Positions 35,147-44,862 of a stretch of DNA of 64,000 nucleotides are shown here, piece by piece. A model generated the notes under the pieces. That model saw only the letters and a list, made by a program, of their open reading frames with translations, was not told the origin of the DNA and did no database searches. The translations under genes and the position numbers were made by a program. Position 1 is the stretch's first letter. Every line of letters begins with the position of its first letter. This DNA is from Myxococcus landrumus (GTDB taxonomy: Bacteria > Myxococcota > Myxococcia > Myxococcales > Myxococcaceae). The stretch lies in NCBI RefSeq assembly GCF_017301635.1, contig NZ_CP071091.1:2926001-2990000 (forward strand), read 5' to 3'.

Positions 35147-36064
35147 GTGACGAGGCGTTGGATGCAAGAACACAGGCGCTTCGGTCCAGCCCTGCTCCTG
35201 GCCACGCTGGTGCTCGTCGCGGGCTGCGCTGCCCCACGGCGCTCCACCGTCGACCTCACGCCCATCCCCGCCGCGGCGTCCATGGACCCGGCGAAGACCC
35301 GTGACACGTCGACCGCCAGCGGCGCGCGCATCACCGTCGAGTTCCAGGACCGGGATGCCGCGGCCGCCTCGCAGGTCCACCTCGCCGTCGAGCGCGCCCT
35401 GCCGCGCCTGGCCCGCTGGGGCACCTTCGACGACTCCGTCACCATCATCCTCCACCCCAACCACGCCTCGCTGGAGCGCGCCGCCAACCGGCCCGACCAC
35501 GACTTCCTCCGCGCCTGGGCCCGCTACGAGCAGATTGAACTGCAGAGCCCCCGCACCTGGACACTCATGGGTGCGAGCCAGGAGCAGGTGGACGAGCTGC
35601 TGCTGCACGAGCTCACCCACAGCCTGATGTACCAGGTGGCCTCGGACCGGCTGGGCTGGACACGCAAGCGCATCCCCATCTGGTTCCGCGAGGGCATGGC
35701 CTCGTACACCGCCGAGCAAGGCTACCGCGTCTCCTCCCTCGAGGACCTCGCCCGCTTCTGGAGTGCCAGGCCCTCGGCGGATCCCCTGACGCAGGCCGAC
35801 GCCCTCTACCAGCGCGACAGCGACATCGTGTACGGCGCCGCCCACCACGCCTTCACCTTCCTGGTCCGCCGCTACGGAGAGCCCATCGTCCGAGGCGTCC
35901 TCCAAGGCATGAGCAAAGGACCGGACTTCAGCGAGGCCTTCACCCAGTCCGTCGGCATCCCCCCGGAGACCTTCCTCCGGGACTTCCGCCGCTACGTCCA
36001 ATGGCGCGGCTTCAAGAGCGGGCGGACCTTCAGGCGCGTCGAACCTCCTACCCCCACCCTGTAG
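35147..36064 (+). CDS. Putative lipoprotein zinc metalloprotease (gluzincin, peptidase MA-like)
   Basis: About 305 residues from GTG 35147 (ATG 35162 also possible). The signal peptide ends in a lipobox, LVLVAGCAA. HELTH (HExxH) is followed about 35 residues later by WFREGMASYTAEQG, whose Glu is the likely third zinc ligand, the gluzincin plan. The C-terminal helices end in RRYVQWRGFKSGRT. Probably an envelope-anchored protease of unknown target, 5 nt after the metalloenzyme gene and so cotranscribed. Confidence 0.82.
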   Translation: MTRRWMQEHRRFGPALLLATLVLVAGCAAPRRSTVDLTPIPAAASMDPAKTRDTSTASGARITVEFQDRDAAAASQVHLAVERALPRLARWGTFDDSVTIILHPNHASLERAANRPDHDFLRAWARYEQIELQSPRTWTLMGASQEQVDELLLHELTHSLMYQVASDRLGWTRKRIPIWFREGMASYTAEQGYRVSSLEDLARFWSARPSADPLTQADALYQRDSDIVYGAAHHAFTFLVRRYGEPIVRGVLQGMSKGPDFSEAFTQSVGIPPETFLRDFRRYVQWRGFKSGRTFRRVEPPTPTL

Positions 36065-36235
36065 CCCCCCCACCCCCTACCTCCGGCCGCCTCCGCCACC
36101 CCCTGTTGCCCGGTTGCACTTTTCAGAACTGGACACTGGATACCGATAACAGACCGGTGGCAGAATTCCCGCCGCGCTGAAATCCACGCAGCGGGTGAGG
36201 TTGACCCGTACGGGGACGGACGGGAGGGGGTATCG

Positions 36236-38092
36236 ATGGCCGAGCAGCCGCGGAACAGCCGGGAGCTGTCCGCCGAGGCAACGGACTCACGGACATTGTT
36301 GGAGCGACTCCAGCAATCGGCCGAGGTCCTGGAGCAACTCAGCATGACGCGGGCTCCGGGACTGCCGGAGGCCGCTCACGTGGCGCTGCGGCGGGAAGCC
36401 GCGGCGTTGCGGGAGCTGCGCGGAGACCTGGGGCTGTTGCTCACGAGCTGGTCGCTGCTCACCGACACCTCCCAGAAGCTGCTGAACCTTCCGACGGATG
36501 AGCTCCAGACGGGCGTCCATGGGGCGCTGGAAGTCCTCGCGCGGCACATCGACGCGCAGCGCGGCTACGTCAACCTGCTCTCCGACGACGGCGAGCACCT
36601 GGCGGAGAGCTACGAGTGGTGCTCGCAGGCCGTGCGCCCCCATGGACTGGCGGACCACCGGGGGCGGAGTGTCTCCGCGTTCCGCTGGACGCTGAGCGAG
36701 CTGCGCGCGGGCCGGGTGGTGGCGGTGACCAACACGGCGCGCCTCCCCGCCGAGGCCAGCGACGAGCAGCGCATCTGCGCCCAGCTCGGCGTCCGCGCCT
36801 ACGTCAACGTGCCGCTGCTGCTGGCCGGAAGGTTGATCGGCTGGATGGGCTTCGACGCGGTGGATTCGCCGCGCGAGTGGAAGCTCGAGGAGCGCCACTT
36901 GATGCGCCTGACGGGCCACATGCTCGTCACGGCGGTGGAGCGCAGACGCCGGGAGGTGATGCTGCTCCAGGAGAAGGAGCGCGAGCAGCGCGAACAATCC
37001 CTGGGCATCCTCGCCGCGGGCCTGGCGCATGAAATCAACAACCCGCTGGCGTACACGGCGGGCAACCTGGAGTACCTGCGTGAGCGGCTGCCGGGCCCCT
37101 GCGCGCAATCCGACGACGAGTGCCGCCAGGTCCTCGACGAAGCGCTGGAGGGCACCCTCCGCATCCAGCGAATCGTCGCGGACCTCAAGTCGCTCTCGGC
37201 CGCCACCGCGGAGCCCGTGGAGCCCGTGGACCTGCGAGCCGTCGCGGAGAGCACGCTGCGGATGGCGGCCAATCAGCTCCGGCACCGCGCGCAGATCATC
37301 CGAGACTACCCGGTGGACGTGCCCCGGGTTCGCGGCACGACGACGAAGCTGGGCCAGGTGCTGCTCAACCTCCTGCTCAACGCGGCCCACGCCATCCCCG
37401 AGGGCCGCGTCTCCGAGAACCGTGTCATCGTCGGACTGCGCGCAGCGGCGGATGAGGTGTCGCTGTCCATCTCCGACACGGGGTGCGGCATCGCTCCCGA
37501 GGTCATGCCGCGCATCTTCGACCCGCTGTTCACCACGCGCCGCTCGGGCGACGGCATGGGCATGGGCCTGGCCATCTGCCGCGACATCATCACCGCGCTG
37601 GGCGGGCGGATTGACGTGCGGAGCGAGCAAGGGCGCGGCACCGTCGTCGAGGTGTTCCTGCCACGCGCGGACCCCCTCGCCCCCGTCGCGCAAAGAGTGG
37701 CCACTCCGGAGCCCTCCGTGGGCCGTCGGGTGCTCGTGGTCGACGATGAGCCTCGGGTGCTGGACCTGATGAAGCGGCTGCTGCGCGGCCACGAGCTCGT
37801 CACCGTCGCCAACGGCCGCGAGGCCCTGGAGTACCTCAGCAAGGACAAGTCCTTCGACGTCATCCTGTGCGACCTGATGATGCCGGAGCTGACGGGCATG
37901 GACGTGTACCACGCCGTCTGGAAGACCTGGCCGGGCCTGCACGAGCGCATCGTCTTCATCAGCGGCGGCGCCTTCACGCCCGAGACGAAGCGCTTCCTTC
38001 AGGACGTGCGCAATCCAGTGTTGGCCAAGCCCTTCGACGCCCAGAACCTGCGCGACGTGGTGATGGCCGCGGGGGCCTCGCGCCTCGACTGA
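36236..38092 (+). CDS. GAF-domain hybrid histidine kinase with C-terminal receiver
   Basis: A 618-residue cytoplasmic sensor kinase. Order: helical N-terminus, GAF domain (about 85-235), HisKA with phospho-His265 in GLAHEINNPLAYT, HATPase (N box LLNLLLNAAHAI, G1 DTGCGI, G2 GDGMGMGLAI) and a receiver (about 497-615) with phospho-Asp546 in CDLMMPEL and Lys598. No membrane segment is seen, so the signal is sensed inside the cell via GAF. It stands alone after a 171-bp region. Confidence 0.93.
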   Translation: MAEQPRNSRELSAEATDSRTLLERLQQSAEVLEQLSMTRAPGLPEAAHVALRREAAALRELRGDLGLLLTSWSLLTDTSQKLLNLPTDELQTGVHGALEVLARHIDAQRGYVNLLSDDGEHLAESYEWCSQAVRPHGLADHRGRSVSAFRWTLSELRAGRVVAVTNTARLPAEASDEQRICAQLGVRAYVNVPLLLAGRLIGWMGFDAVDSPREWKLEERHLMRLTGHMLVTAVERRRREVMLLQEKEREQREQSLGILAAGLAHEINNPLAYTAGNLEYLRERLPGPCAQSDDECRQVLDEALEGTLRIQRIVADLKSLSAATAEPVEPVDLRAVAESTLRMAANQLRHRAQIIRDYPVDVPRVRGTTTKLGQVLLNLLLNAAHAIPEGRVSENRVIVGLRAAADEVSLSISDTGCGIAPEVMPRIFDPLFTTRRSGDGMGMGLAICRDIITALGGRIDVRSEQGRGTVVEVFLPRADPLAPVAQRVATPEPSVGRRVLVVDDEPRVLDLMKRLLRGHELVTVANGREALEYLSKDKSFDVILCDLMMPELTGMDVYHAVWKTWPGLHERIVFISGGAFTPETKRFLQDVRNPVLAKPFDAQNLRDVVMAAGASRLD

Positions 38093-38119
38093 GCACGGCG
38101 CGAGGATGCGCGCCCAGGC

Positions 38120-39127
38120 TCAGGGAGGAGACGGCTCCGCGACCAGCTCCACGCGGCGGCTGCGTGCGAAGCATCCGGGCGTTCCGTCGTCGCATGGAGG
38201 CAACTCGGCGCCTCGGGTCTCCAGGTAGAGGCGCGAGCCCTCGATGCCCATCGACTGGAGCATCGCGGCCACGGACTGCGCACGGCCCAGCCCCAGCGAC
38301 GTGTTCACGGACTCGGGCCCCATCACGTCGGCATGCCCCTGGAGCCGGACGCGCAGGTGAGGACGCCGCTGGAGGCACTCCGCCGCGCGCAGCAACGCCT
38401 GCTCTCCCTCTCCGGAGATTCGAGTGTCGAAGAAGTCGAAGAAGACGGGCGCGAGCACACACGTGACGGGCAGCTCATCGGAGGTGAAGGCCGTGGCCGC
38501 GGGAGGTCGCGCGGAGCGGCGACGGGCCTCGGCGAGCACTTCGTCGACCACACGGGCCGCGACGTCCTCCGGGAGCGGGGCGTTCATCGCGGGCCCGTAT
38601 TCGATGCCCACCACGGCTTCGTGCGGCTGCCCCATCACCAGGAACGACGGACGCTGCTGCCACTGCACCGTGATGCCGTCCTTCGCATAGGCCGTCGAGG
38701 TGATGCGCACCGAATCCCCCGGCCGTGCGTCGAGCGTGACGCGCGCTCGCATCACGAAGCGATAGCCCTCCACGTACGAGAAGACCGACGAGCGGCCCAC
38801 ATAGATGGCGGACACATCGAGCCAGCGCAGGCCCAGCGGCAGCGCGTACCTCGCACCGCTCGAGGCTTCACCCGGCGCCACGGAGGGCAGCGCACGTCCA
38901 TCCAGCAGGTACTCGACGGAGACGAGCTCCCAGTGACTCCCCGGGCCGAGACGGTCCTCATGCACCATCTCAAGCGAGGCTTCGCCCGTCGCCCCCGGCT
39001 CCGCGTGCACCGTGGCGCCACCGAGCAGGACCCACAGCAGTCCGCACACCAAGAGCACCATGCGAGACCACGCGAAGCGGCTCCACGCCTGTCGCCCCAT
39101 CCGGAGCGCTTCAGGCCGCGGTCGCAT
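38120..39127 (-). CDS. OmpA-family outer-membrane/peptidoglycan-binding protein
   Basis: A 335-residue protein. TM/signal segment about residues 20-45 ending in HAEPGA. Residues about 50-195 are a beta-rich domain of unknown type. The C-terminal OmpA domain (about 230-333) shows FFDFFDTRIS, LQGHADVMGPESVN, LGLGRAQSVAAMLQSMGI and the closing SRRVEL, the peptidoglycan-binding fold. ATG 39127 with GAGG upstream is the chosen start. The last 27 nt before the hybrid kinase's convergent end hold nothing. Confidence 0.85.
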   Translation of the reverse strand: MRPRPEALRMGRQAWSRFAWSRMVLLVCGLLWVLLGGATVHAEPGATGEASLEMVHEDRLGPGSHWELVSVEYLLDGRALPSVAPGEASSGARYALPLGLRWLDVSAIYVGRSSVFSYVEGYRFVMRARVTLDARPGDSVRITSTAYAKDGITVQWQQRPSFLVMGQPHEAVVGIEYGPAMNAPLPEDVAARVVDEVLAEARRRSARPPAATAFTSDELPVTCVLAPVFFDFFDTRISGEGEQALLRAAECLQRRPHLRVRLQGHADVMGPESVNTSLGLGRAQSVAAMLQSMGIEGSRLYLETRGAELPPCDDGTPGCFARSRRVELVAEPSPP

Positions 39128-39288
39128 CACGACGCCTCGTTCATTCAGGGATTCCACTCGCCCCCCAGCGGACTTCACAGGGGGCGATTCTGCAACGGCC
39201 CACTCCGCCGCGCTACTCGCCTGACACGTCACCCAGCCAACAGGACTTCGCGTCCAGCACACCCTTCGAGCAGAAAGCATCCACTCGA

Positions 39289-39316
39289 TTCCGACGCGGT
39301 GGGTTCCGCGTCGGAA
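39289..39316 (-). terminator. Terminator-like hairpin after the TldD-like gene
   Basis: TTCCGACGCGG (39289-39299) pairs with CCGCGTCGGAA (39306-39316), a perfect 11-bp stem over a 6-nt loop, 22 nt past the TldD-like stop and upstream of the OmpA-like start. No T tract. Confidence 0.6.
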
Positions 39317-39337
39317 CGGGTCATTCCTCACCACACG

Positions 39338-41080
39338 CTACGGCTTCTCGCGAGGCGCCGGGGCCTGCGAGGCCGCGGGGCTGGACAGAATCGGCGGACG
39401 GTCCTTGCCCTCCACCGCGCGCTGGAGCTCGATCTCCTGGATCAACGCCGCGGGCGCCACCGTGGACACCGGCACGTTTCCACTCTCCGCGCCGCAGAAG
39501 CCATTGAAGACGCCCAGCTTCTGCCCCGTGGCCATGAGGCGGTTCACCGCCGACAGCGGCGTGCCGACAATCTCCACGCCGCGCACCAGCGTCTCCTTCC
39601 CCGTCTTCACATCCACCCGGTACACCATGCGCGGCACGCCCTTGAAGGCCTGGTAGCCATAGCTGGACGTGTTCGTGTTGCCTCCGGTGATGTCGCGGAT
39701 GATGAGGCCATAGGGCTTGTCCTGCCGCTTCGCCTCCTCGATGAGCATCTGCTTCAGCTTCGCGTCGCTCACCTGCTTCGTGCTCTCCACCACCAGGTTC
39801 GCCATGCGCGCCACCGGCTTCAGCGTGCCCTGGCTGCGACCATGTCCGTTGGACTGGAGGAACCCATCCACGGGGCGGCGCCCCAGCAGGTAGTTGCGCA
39901 GCAGGCCCTTCTCCACCAGCGTCACGCGCTGCCCCTTCACGCCCTCCTCGTCATAGAGGTAGTACCCGTTGAGAGGCTCACCGCCCATCGTGCGCAGCGA
40001 CGGGTCGTCGTGCAGGGACAGGAACGTCGGCAGCACCAGCTTCCCCACCTGGCCCTTGAAGGTCTTCCCCTCGTTGTCCCCGTCCTGCCGGTCACCCTCC
40101 AACCGGTGCCCCAGCGTCTCGTGGAACAACACCCCCGCCGCCTCCGGCGCCAGGATGGCCGGACCCGTGTACGGGTCGATGGCCGGCGCCTGCCGCAGCG
40201 CCAGCAGCTCCTCGATGACCTTCTCGGCCGACTCGCGCACGCGCGTGTCATCCGGAAGCCCCGCCTCCGTGGGCGCGTAGAAGTCCCGCGAGTTGTCCAA
40301 CAACTGCCCATCCGGAGCACGCGTCACCGCCGAGACGTGGAGCCCATACAGCGTCTCCTCCGTCACCAGCCGCGAGCCCTCCGTCGACACGAACAGCCGC
40401 GTCACCTTGTCCGAGGTGACTCGCACCTCGGAGTCGAACAACTCTGGATGCGCGTTGAACCGCGCGGACACCTCGCGCGCCAGCTTCACCCAGCGCTCAC
40501 GCTGGAAGGGCCGCTCCACCGGCGGCTGCACGTGGGTGCTCGGCTTCTCCTTCGTGAAGGACGCCGGACGCTTCGGGTCCTCCACCGAGTAGACGTCCTC
40601 GCCCTTCTTCTTCAGGTATTGGAAGAGGGCCGACTTGTACTTCTCGTCGGTGATGAGCCACAGCGCCGTGCGCAGCGCCAGCGGCGAGTCATCCAGCGGC
40701 CCTTCCTTGCGCGACGTGTAGCTGGTGCCCTTGGTGGAGAACGAGAAGTCCAAGCCCTCCGCGACCGAGCTGTCGAAGGAATAGTCCCCCACCCGCACGT
40801 CGACGTAGAGGCGGCGCTCGCGGTAGCCGTCGTCCATGAAGACGGCGCCATAGCGCGCGGCCACGACGTCCTGCGTGTAGTCCTTGAGCTGATAGCTCAT
40901 GAAGTACGGCGGCTCGTGGCTCTGGAGCTTGAGCTGTTGATGATTGCGCGTCAGCTCGCTCGCCATGGCATCGAGCAGCGTCAGGCGTGAGTCCTGCGCG
41001 GGCGTCGCCGCCATCAACACGGCCGAGGCCGCCAGCAGGGGGAGGACGGGTTGGATGAGGGATGGCACGTCCCCCACCAT
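39338..41080 (-). CDS. TldD/PmbA-family metalloprotease with signal peptide
   Basis: A 580-residue protein starting MVGDVPSLIQPVLPLLAAS, a signal-peptide-like N-terminus ending near ATPAQ. The TldD core shows the zinc motif HETLGH (about residues 320-325), TGGNTNTSSYGY and GFCGAESGNVPVS. TldD proteases are normally cytoplasmic partners of TldE; here export is predicted and no tldE lies in the window. The start ATG 41080 follows GGGGTGG. A hairpin follows the stop. Confidence 0.85.
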   Translation of the reverse strand: MVGDVPSLIQPVLPLLAASAVLMAATPAQDSRLTLLDAMASELTRNHQQLKLQSHEPPYFMSYQLKDYTQDVVAARYGAVFMDDGYRERRLYVDVRVGDYSFDSSVAEGLDFSFSTKGTSYTSRKEGPLDDSPLALRTALWLITDEKYKSALFQYLKKKGEDVYSVEDPKRPASFTKEKPSTHVQPPVERPFQRERWVKLAREVSARFNAHPELFDSEVRVTSDKVTRLFVSTEGSRLVTEETLYGLHVSAVTRAPDGQLLDNSRDFYAPTEAGLPDDTRVRESAEKVIEELLALRQAPAIDPYTGPAILAPEAAGVLFHETLGHRLEGDRQDGDNEGKTFKGQVGKLVLPTFLSLHDDPSLRTMGGEPLNGYYLYDEEGVKGQRVTLVEKGLLRNYLLGRRPVDGFLQSNGHGRSQGTLKPVARMANLVVESTKQVSDAKLKQMLIEEAKRQDKPYGLIIRDITGGNTNTSSYGYQAFKGVPRMVYRVDVKTGKETLVRGVEIVGTPLSAVNRLMATGQKLGVFNGFCGAESGNVPVSTVAPAALIQEIELQRAVEGKDRPPILSSPAASQAPAPREKP

Positions 41081-41114
41081 ACCCGAGCCACCCCATAAGA
41101 CGAGCGGGTCCGCC

Positions 41115-41146
41115 GACTCCAGGTGCCCCTCCCGACACCTGGAGTC
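41115..41146 (-). terminator. Terminator hairpin after the nucleotide-sugar dehydrogenase gene
   Basis: GACTCCAGGTG (41115-41125) pairs with CACCTGGAGTC (41136-41146), a perfect 11-bp stem with a 10-nt loop, about 45 nt past the stop of the heparinase/dehydrogenase operon and before the TldD-like gene. Confidence 0.6.
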
Positions 41147-41191
41147 GAGGACCCCTGCCCGGAGGGTCGACATCCGGGCCCCTGCTCGCCG

Positions 41192-42520
41192 TCAGGCCTT
41201 CATCACCTTCTCACTGCCCTGCGTGACACCCTTCGTCGCGTTGCGCGTATCAATCACACACGAGGACCGCGCCACCACCGTGGCGTAGTCGATGCCGCTG
41301 TGGTCCGTGAGGATGAGCACCGCGTCATAGTCCCCGAGCGTGTCCGGATTGAGCGGCACGGACTTCAGCTCCATGTTGAAGCCGTGGCCCTTGTGCAGCT
41401 CCGCCACGTACGGGTCGTGGTACGCAATCTCCGCGCCCTTCTCCGCCAGCAGCGTCATGATGCGCAGCGACGGACTCTCGCGCATGTCGTCGATGTCCTT
41501 CTTGTACGCGGCGCCCAGGCACAACACGCGCGAGCCATTGAGCGTCTTGCGGCTCTTGTTGAGCGCCTCCATCGTCCGCTGCACGACGTAGTACGGCATC
41601 TGCCAGTTCACCTCGCCGGCCAGCTCGATGAACTTGGTGTGGAACTCGTACTCGCGTGCCTTCCACGTCAGGTAGAACGGGTCGATGGGGATGCAGTGCC
41701 CGCCCAGGCCCGGACCTGGATAGAAGGGCTGGAAGCCGAAGGGCTTCGTGCTGGCCGCCTGGATGACTTCCCACACGTCCACGTTCATCCGGTCGCAGAG
41801 CATCTTCATCTCGTTGACCATCGCGATGTTGACGCAGCGGTAGATGTTCTCCAGCAGCTTGGCCAGCTCCGCCACGCGCGTGGACGAGACGGGGACGACT
41901 TCCTTCAGCGCGCTGCCATACAGCGCCGCGGCCACCTCCGCGCACGCGGGCGAGAAGCCGCCCACGATTTTCGGAATCGTCTTCGTGTTGAAGTTCTTGT
42001 TGCCCGGGTCCTCACGCTCGGGGCTGAAGGCCAGGTGGAAGTCCACGCCCGCCTTCAGGCCCGTCTTCTCCAGCAGCGGCTTGAGCACCTCCTCGGTGGT
42101 GCCCGGGTACGTGGTGGACTCCAGGATGAAGAGCTGCCCCCGGCGCACGTAGGGAGAGAGCGATTCACCCGTCTGGATGATGTAGCTCATGTCCGGCTCA
42201 CGCGAGGCAGTCAGCGGCGTGGGCACGCAGATGATGACGCAGTCCAAGTCCTTCGACTTCGAGAAGTCCGCCGTGGCCTTCAGCTTCCCCGCCTTGCTCA
42301 GCTCCGCGAGCGGCGCGCTGGGGATGTGCTTGATGTAGCTCTCCCCCTTCTCGATTTTGTCGATCTTTCGCCGGTCGACATCGAGCCCCATCACCGGGAA
42401 GCCCGCCTCCGCGAAGGCCATTCCCAAGGGAAGACCGACGTACCCCAACCCCACCACCCCGACCTTCGCCTCCCGCCGGCGAATCCGCTCCAGCAGCGGG
42501 CTGCCCACCATCACCCTCAT
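41192..42520 (-). CDS. Nucleotide-sugar dehydrogenase (UDP-GlcNAc/ManNAc or UDP-glucose type)
   Basis: A 442-residue NAD-dependent enzyme oxidising a nucleotide sugar to its uronic acid. Rossmann motif KVGVVGLGYVGLPLGMAFA, ICVPTPLT, FILESTTYPGTTEEVL, FSPEREDPGN, LLENIYRCVNIAMVNE, and the catalytic Cys in GLGGHCIPIDPFY are visible. The sequence is of the WbpA/WecC group rather than UGD. ATG 42520 has GAGGTGAGG upstream. It is 61 nt downstream of the heparinase gene, and both likely serve surface-polysaccharide metabolism. Confidence 0.9.
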   Translation of the reverse strand: MRVMVGSPLLERIRRREAKVGVVGLGYVGLPLGMAFAEAGFPVMGLDVDRRKIDKIEKGESYIKHIPSAPLAELSKAGKLKATADFSKSKDLDCVIICVPTPLTASREPDMSYIIQTGESLSPYVRRGQLFILESTTYPGTTEEVLKPLLEKTGLKAGVDFHLAFSPEREDPGNKNFNTKTIPKIVGGFSPACAEVAAALYGSALKEVVPVSSTRVAELAKLLENIYRCVNIAMVNEMKMLCDRMNVDVWEVIQAASTKPFGFQPFYPGPGLGGHCIPIDPFYLTWKAREYEFHTKFIELAGEVNWQMPYYVVQRTMEALNKSRKTLNGSRVLCLGAAYKKDIDDMRESPSLRIMTLLAEKGAEIAYHDPYVAELHKGHGFNMELKSVPLNPDTLGDYDAVLILTDHSGIDYATVVARSSCVIDTRNATKGVTQGSEKVMKA

Positions 42521-42581
42521 CGCCCTCACCTCTTCTGTTGTGACGTGTCGCCGCGAGGCGACTACCTCACCACCGGACCAC

Positions 42582-44657
42582 TCACCTGAAGACAACCACC
42601 CACCTCATGACCGCTGGAGGCCGCACCTGCCCCCGAAACTCCACCGTCACCGAGGGCACCACCCGGCCATAGCCCGGTGAGTACCGGGACGAGACCAGCT
42701 CGGGCTCCAGCCCCCGCTCCAACACGAGCCACGCGAGCACCGCCCCCGGAGGCCCCAGCTCCACCGCGAAGTCCCCCAGCTCCAGCGGCTCCTCCGCCGC
42801 TCGCAGCGCGCGCCCGAGCACCTGCCCGTCCAACGTCACGCGCCGGGCCTGCTCGTCCGGGAGATGAAAACGCCCCACCACTTCGTGCCGCCCCGTCCCG
42901 ATGAATCCATCCCGCCCCGCGAGCACCCGCTCGCGCCGGTCCAACCGGAACGTGCGCTCGATGCCCACGGGTGCCGGGAGCATGCGATAGCCGTCGTGCC
43001 GGACACGCAACCTGTCCACGCGCGGCCCGGGAAGGAAGGCCACCACGCGCGCCCGAGCCTCCTCCGGCAGTGCGAACAACCGAGCGGGGTCCAACGCGGC
43101 CTGCTCCGCGCCATCCACTTGCACGGTGTTGTGCGCCGCCGTGCCGCGAAACGCATTCCGCGTCGCGGGGTCTCTCGTGTACGAGCCCGTTCCAGGGTCC
43201 ACGATGACGGGACGTCCTCCCAGGTGCAGCTCGAACGACAGCTTGTCGTTGTGGCTGTGACCGCCCACGCCGCGCTGGCCCTGCTTGCCAGCGCTCACCG
43301 TGACGACGGCCCCCGCGCCCCGCAGCACGTGGAAGCCTCCCTCCGGAAAGCTGATGGAGCGCTGCGGACGTCCCGGAGCCAGGCGCCGGTGACGCTCCAC
43401 TCCCTGCTGCCCGAGGAGCCACACGGCCTCGTCCGGAAGCTCCCCGTCGCGCAGGCTCGAGTCTCCAAAGAGCGCCGCGCCCAGCCCCACGAGATAGCCC
43501 TGCTCCAGGTCTCCGCGCTCGCGAAGCGGGAACACGCGTCCGGAGTCATTGTCCCCCAGTTGCGGCGCGAGCCCCGTCTCGGAACACCACGCGCGCACCG
43601 CGTGGAACATGCGCTTCAGCCGCGCCTCATAGGCCAGGCCCAGCGGCACACCCATTCCTCGCGCCACGAGCAACGCCAGCGTGAACAACTCCACCGACAG
43701 CCGATGGTAGGGAATGGAGCCCTCGAAGGACGTGCCCTCGACATTCACCTGCGCGGCCATCTGCTGGGCAAGCCCCTCCACCGCGCGGGCCACCTGCCTC
43801 GAGGCCCCCGGCAGCTCCGGGAAGAGCAACCCCACCACGAGCAGCCCCACGTGGTTCGAGACGAGATGGTTGTTGGGCACCGCGCCCCGGTCCTCGAGAT
43901 GTGCCTCCACCCAGGCCGTGTGGTCCACGAGCGAGCCGAGCACCGGCACGAGGAACTCCGCGCGCCGCACGGGCGCCGCGTCGGAGAACATGAGGAGCGC
44001 CTGCGCGAGATTGCTCGCCCGCAGCGCGACCTCCATGGGGCACGTCCAATGGACGCCCAGCCCCACGGGGTTGGCCTGGAGGAAGTCGAGCACCTGCATC
44101 ACGAACGCGGTGACCAGCCGCGAGCGCTCCTCCGGAGACGGCTCCACCCAGTATCCCTGCCCCAGCGCCACCACGCTGTCGAGCCGCCCCATCACCCACG
44201 GGTACTTCGGGTCGTTGCCAATGGAATGGAGCTGCATCCTCGCCGCGGGCGTCAGGGGGTAGCGATGGCCGCTGAGCACATCGAGCGACCAGTCCACCGG
44301 ACGCCCCTCGCCAAATGCGACGCGCGTCCCGAAGACGTTCCATTCCTGACGAAGCGCGGTCCTCGCCCGGACGTTGGCGCGCTCGCGGGCGCCAGGAATC
44401 GCCGCGAGCGCCTCCAGGACGGACGCGCGCTGGGACACATCACACCAGACGCGAGAGGTGCGGCTCCCGAAGACTCTCATCGCGAGCGCCTCTGCTCGCG
44501 AGACGCCCAGGGCTTGCAGCAGCCGCACCTGGTTCGTGGGCTCGCGGCGCCGGTAGCGCGCCTGTCGCGCCACCCCCTGCACTCGCCTCACCGCACTGAG
44601 GGCCAGGGCCCCTGGTGCCAGCCGGGCGATGGCCGCGTAGTAGTCGAGAGTCCCCAT
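42582..44657 (-). CDS. Heparinase II/III-family polysaccharide lyase
   Basis: A 691-residue protein. The N-terminal alpha/alpha toroid (about 100-340) and C-terminal beta-sandwich of the family are recognisable. Diagnostic segments are NNHLVSNHVGLLVVGL, the heparinase block GVGGHSHNDKLSFELHLGGRPVIVDPGTGSYTRDPATRNAFRGTAAHNTVQVDG (split here: GVGGHSHNDK, then VIVDPGTGSY, then AHNTVQVDG). It eliminates uronate-containing polysaccharides or may act in polymer maturation. No signal peptide, unlike scavenging lyases. Start ATG 44657 has GAAGGGA upstream. Dehydrogenase gene downstream. Confidence 0.88.
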   Translation of the reverse strand: MGTLDYYAAIARLAPGALALSAVRRVQGVARQARYRRREPTNQVRLLQALGVSRAEALAMRVFGSRTSRVWCDVSQRASVLEALAAIPGARERANVRARTALRQEWNVFGTRVAFGEGRPVDWSLDVLSGHRYPLTPAARMQLHSIGNDPKYPWVMGRLDSVVALGQGYWVEPSPEERSRLVTAFVMQVLDFLQANPVGLGVHWTCPMEVALRASNLAQALLMFSDAAPVRRAEFLVPVLGSLVDHTAWVEAHLEDRGAVPNNHLVSNHVGLLVVGLLFPELPGASRQVARAVEGLAQQMAAQVNVEGTSFEGSIPYHRLSVELFTLALLVARGMGVPLGLAYEARLKRMFHAVRAWCSETGLAPQLGDNDSGRVFPLRERGDLEQGYLVGLGAALFGDSSLRDGELPDEAVWLLGQQGVERHRRLAPGRPQRSISFPEGGFHVLRGAGAVVTVSAGKQGQRGVGGHSHNDKLSFELHLGGRPVIVDPGTGSYTRDPATRNAFRGTAAHNTVQVDGAEQAALDPARLFALPEEARARVVAFLPGPRVDRLRVRHDGYRMLPAPVGIERTFRLDRRERVLAGRDGFIGTGRHEVVGRFHLPDEQARRVTLDGQVLGRALRAAEEPLELGDFAVELGPPGAVLAWLVLERGLEPELVSSRYSPGYGRVVPSVTVEFRGQVRPPAVMRWVVVFR

Positions 44658-44862
44658 CTGTCCCTTCCGCCACCCGTCGCACTGGCCGTTAGCAAGGGGC
44701 CGGCCAAGGGGTCCTCGTGAGGAATTGAGAGGGGTTGAGAACGAATCCACCCCCTCGGGACGGCAAAAAAGTCAGGAGGTATGCGGAGGCAGTGGGTAAA
44801 GGATTGCCTTCCAGCGACCCTTTCTTTGCCCACCGTGGGCAGTGTTGCGCCCTGGCGAGGTC

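Noticed and set aside
38333-40990. Nearly 900-codon plus-strand frame across the OmpA- and TldD-like genes
   Set aside because: Crosses two well-supported genes on the other strand, including their gap, and its composition is low-complexity Arg/His/Leu.
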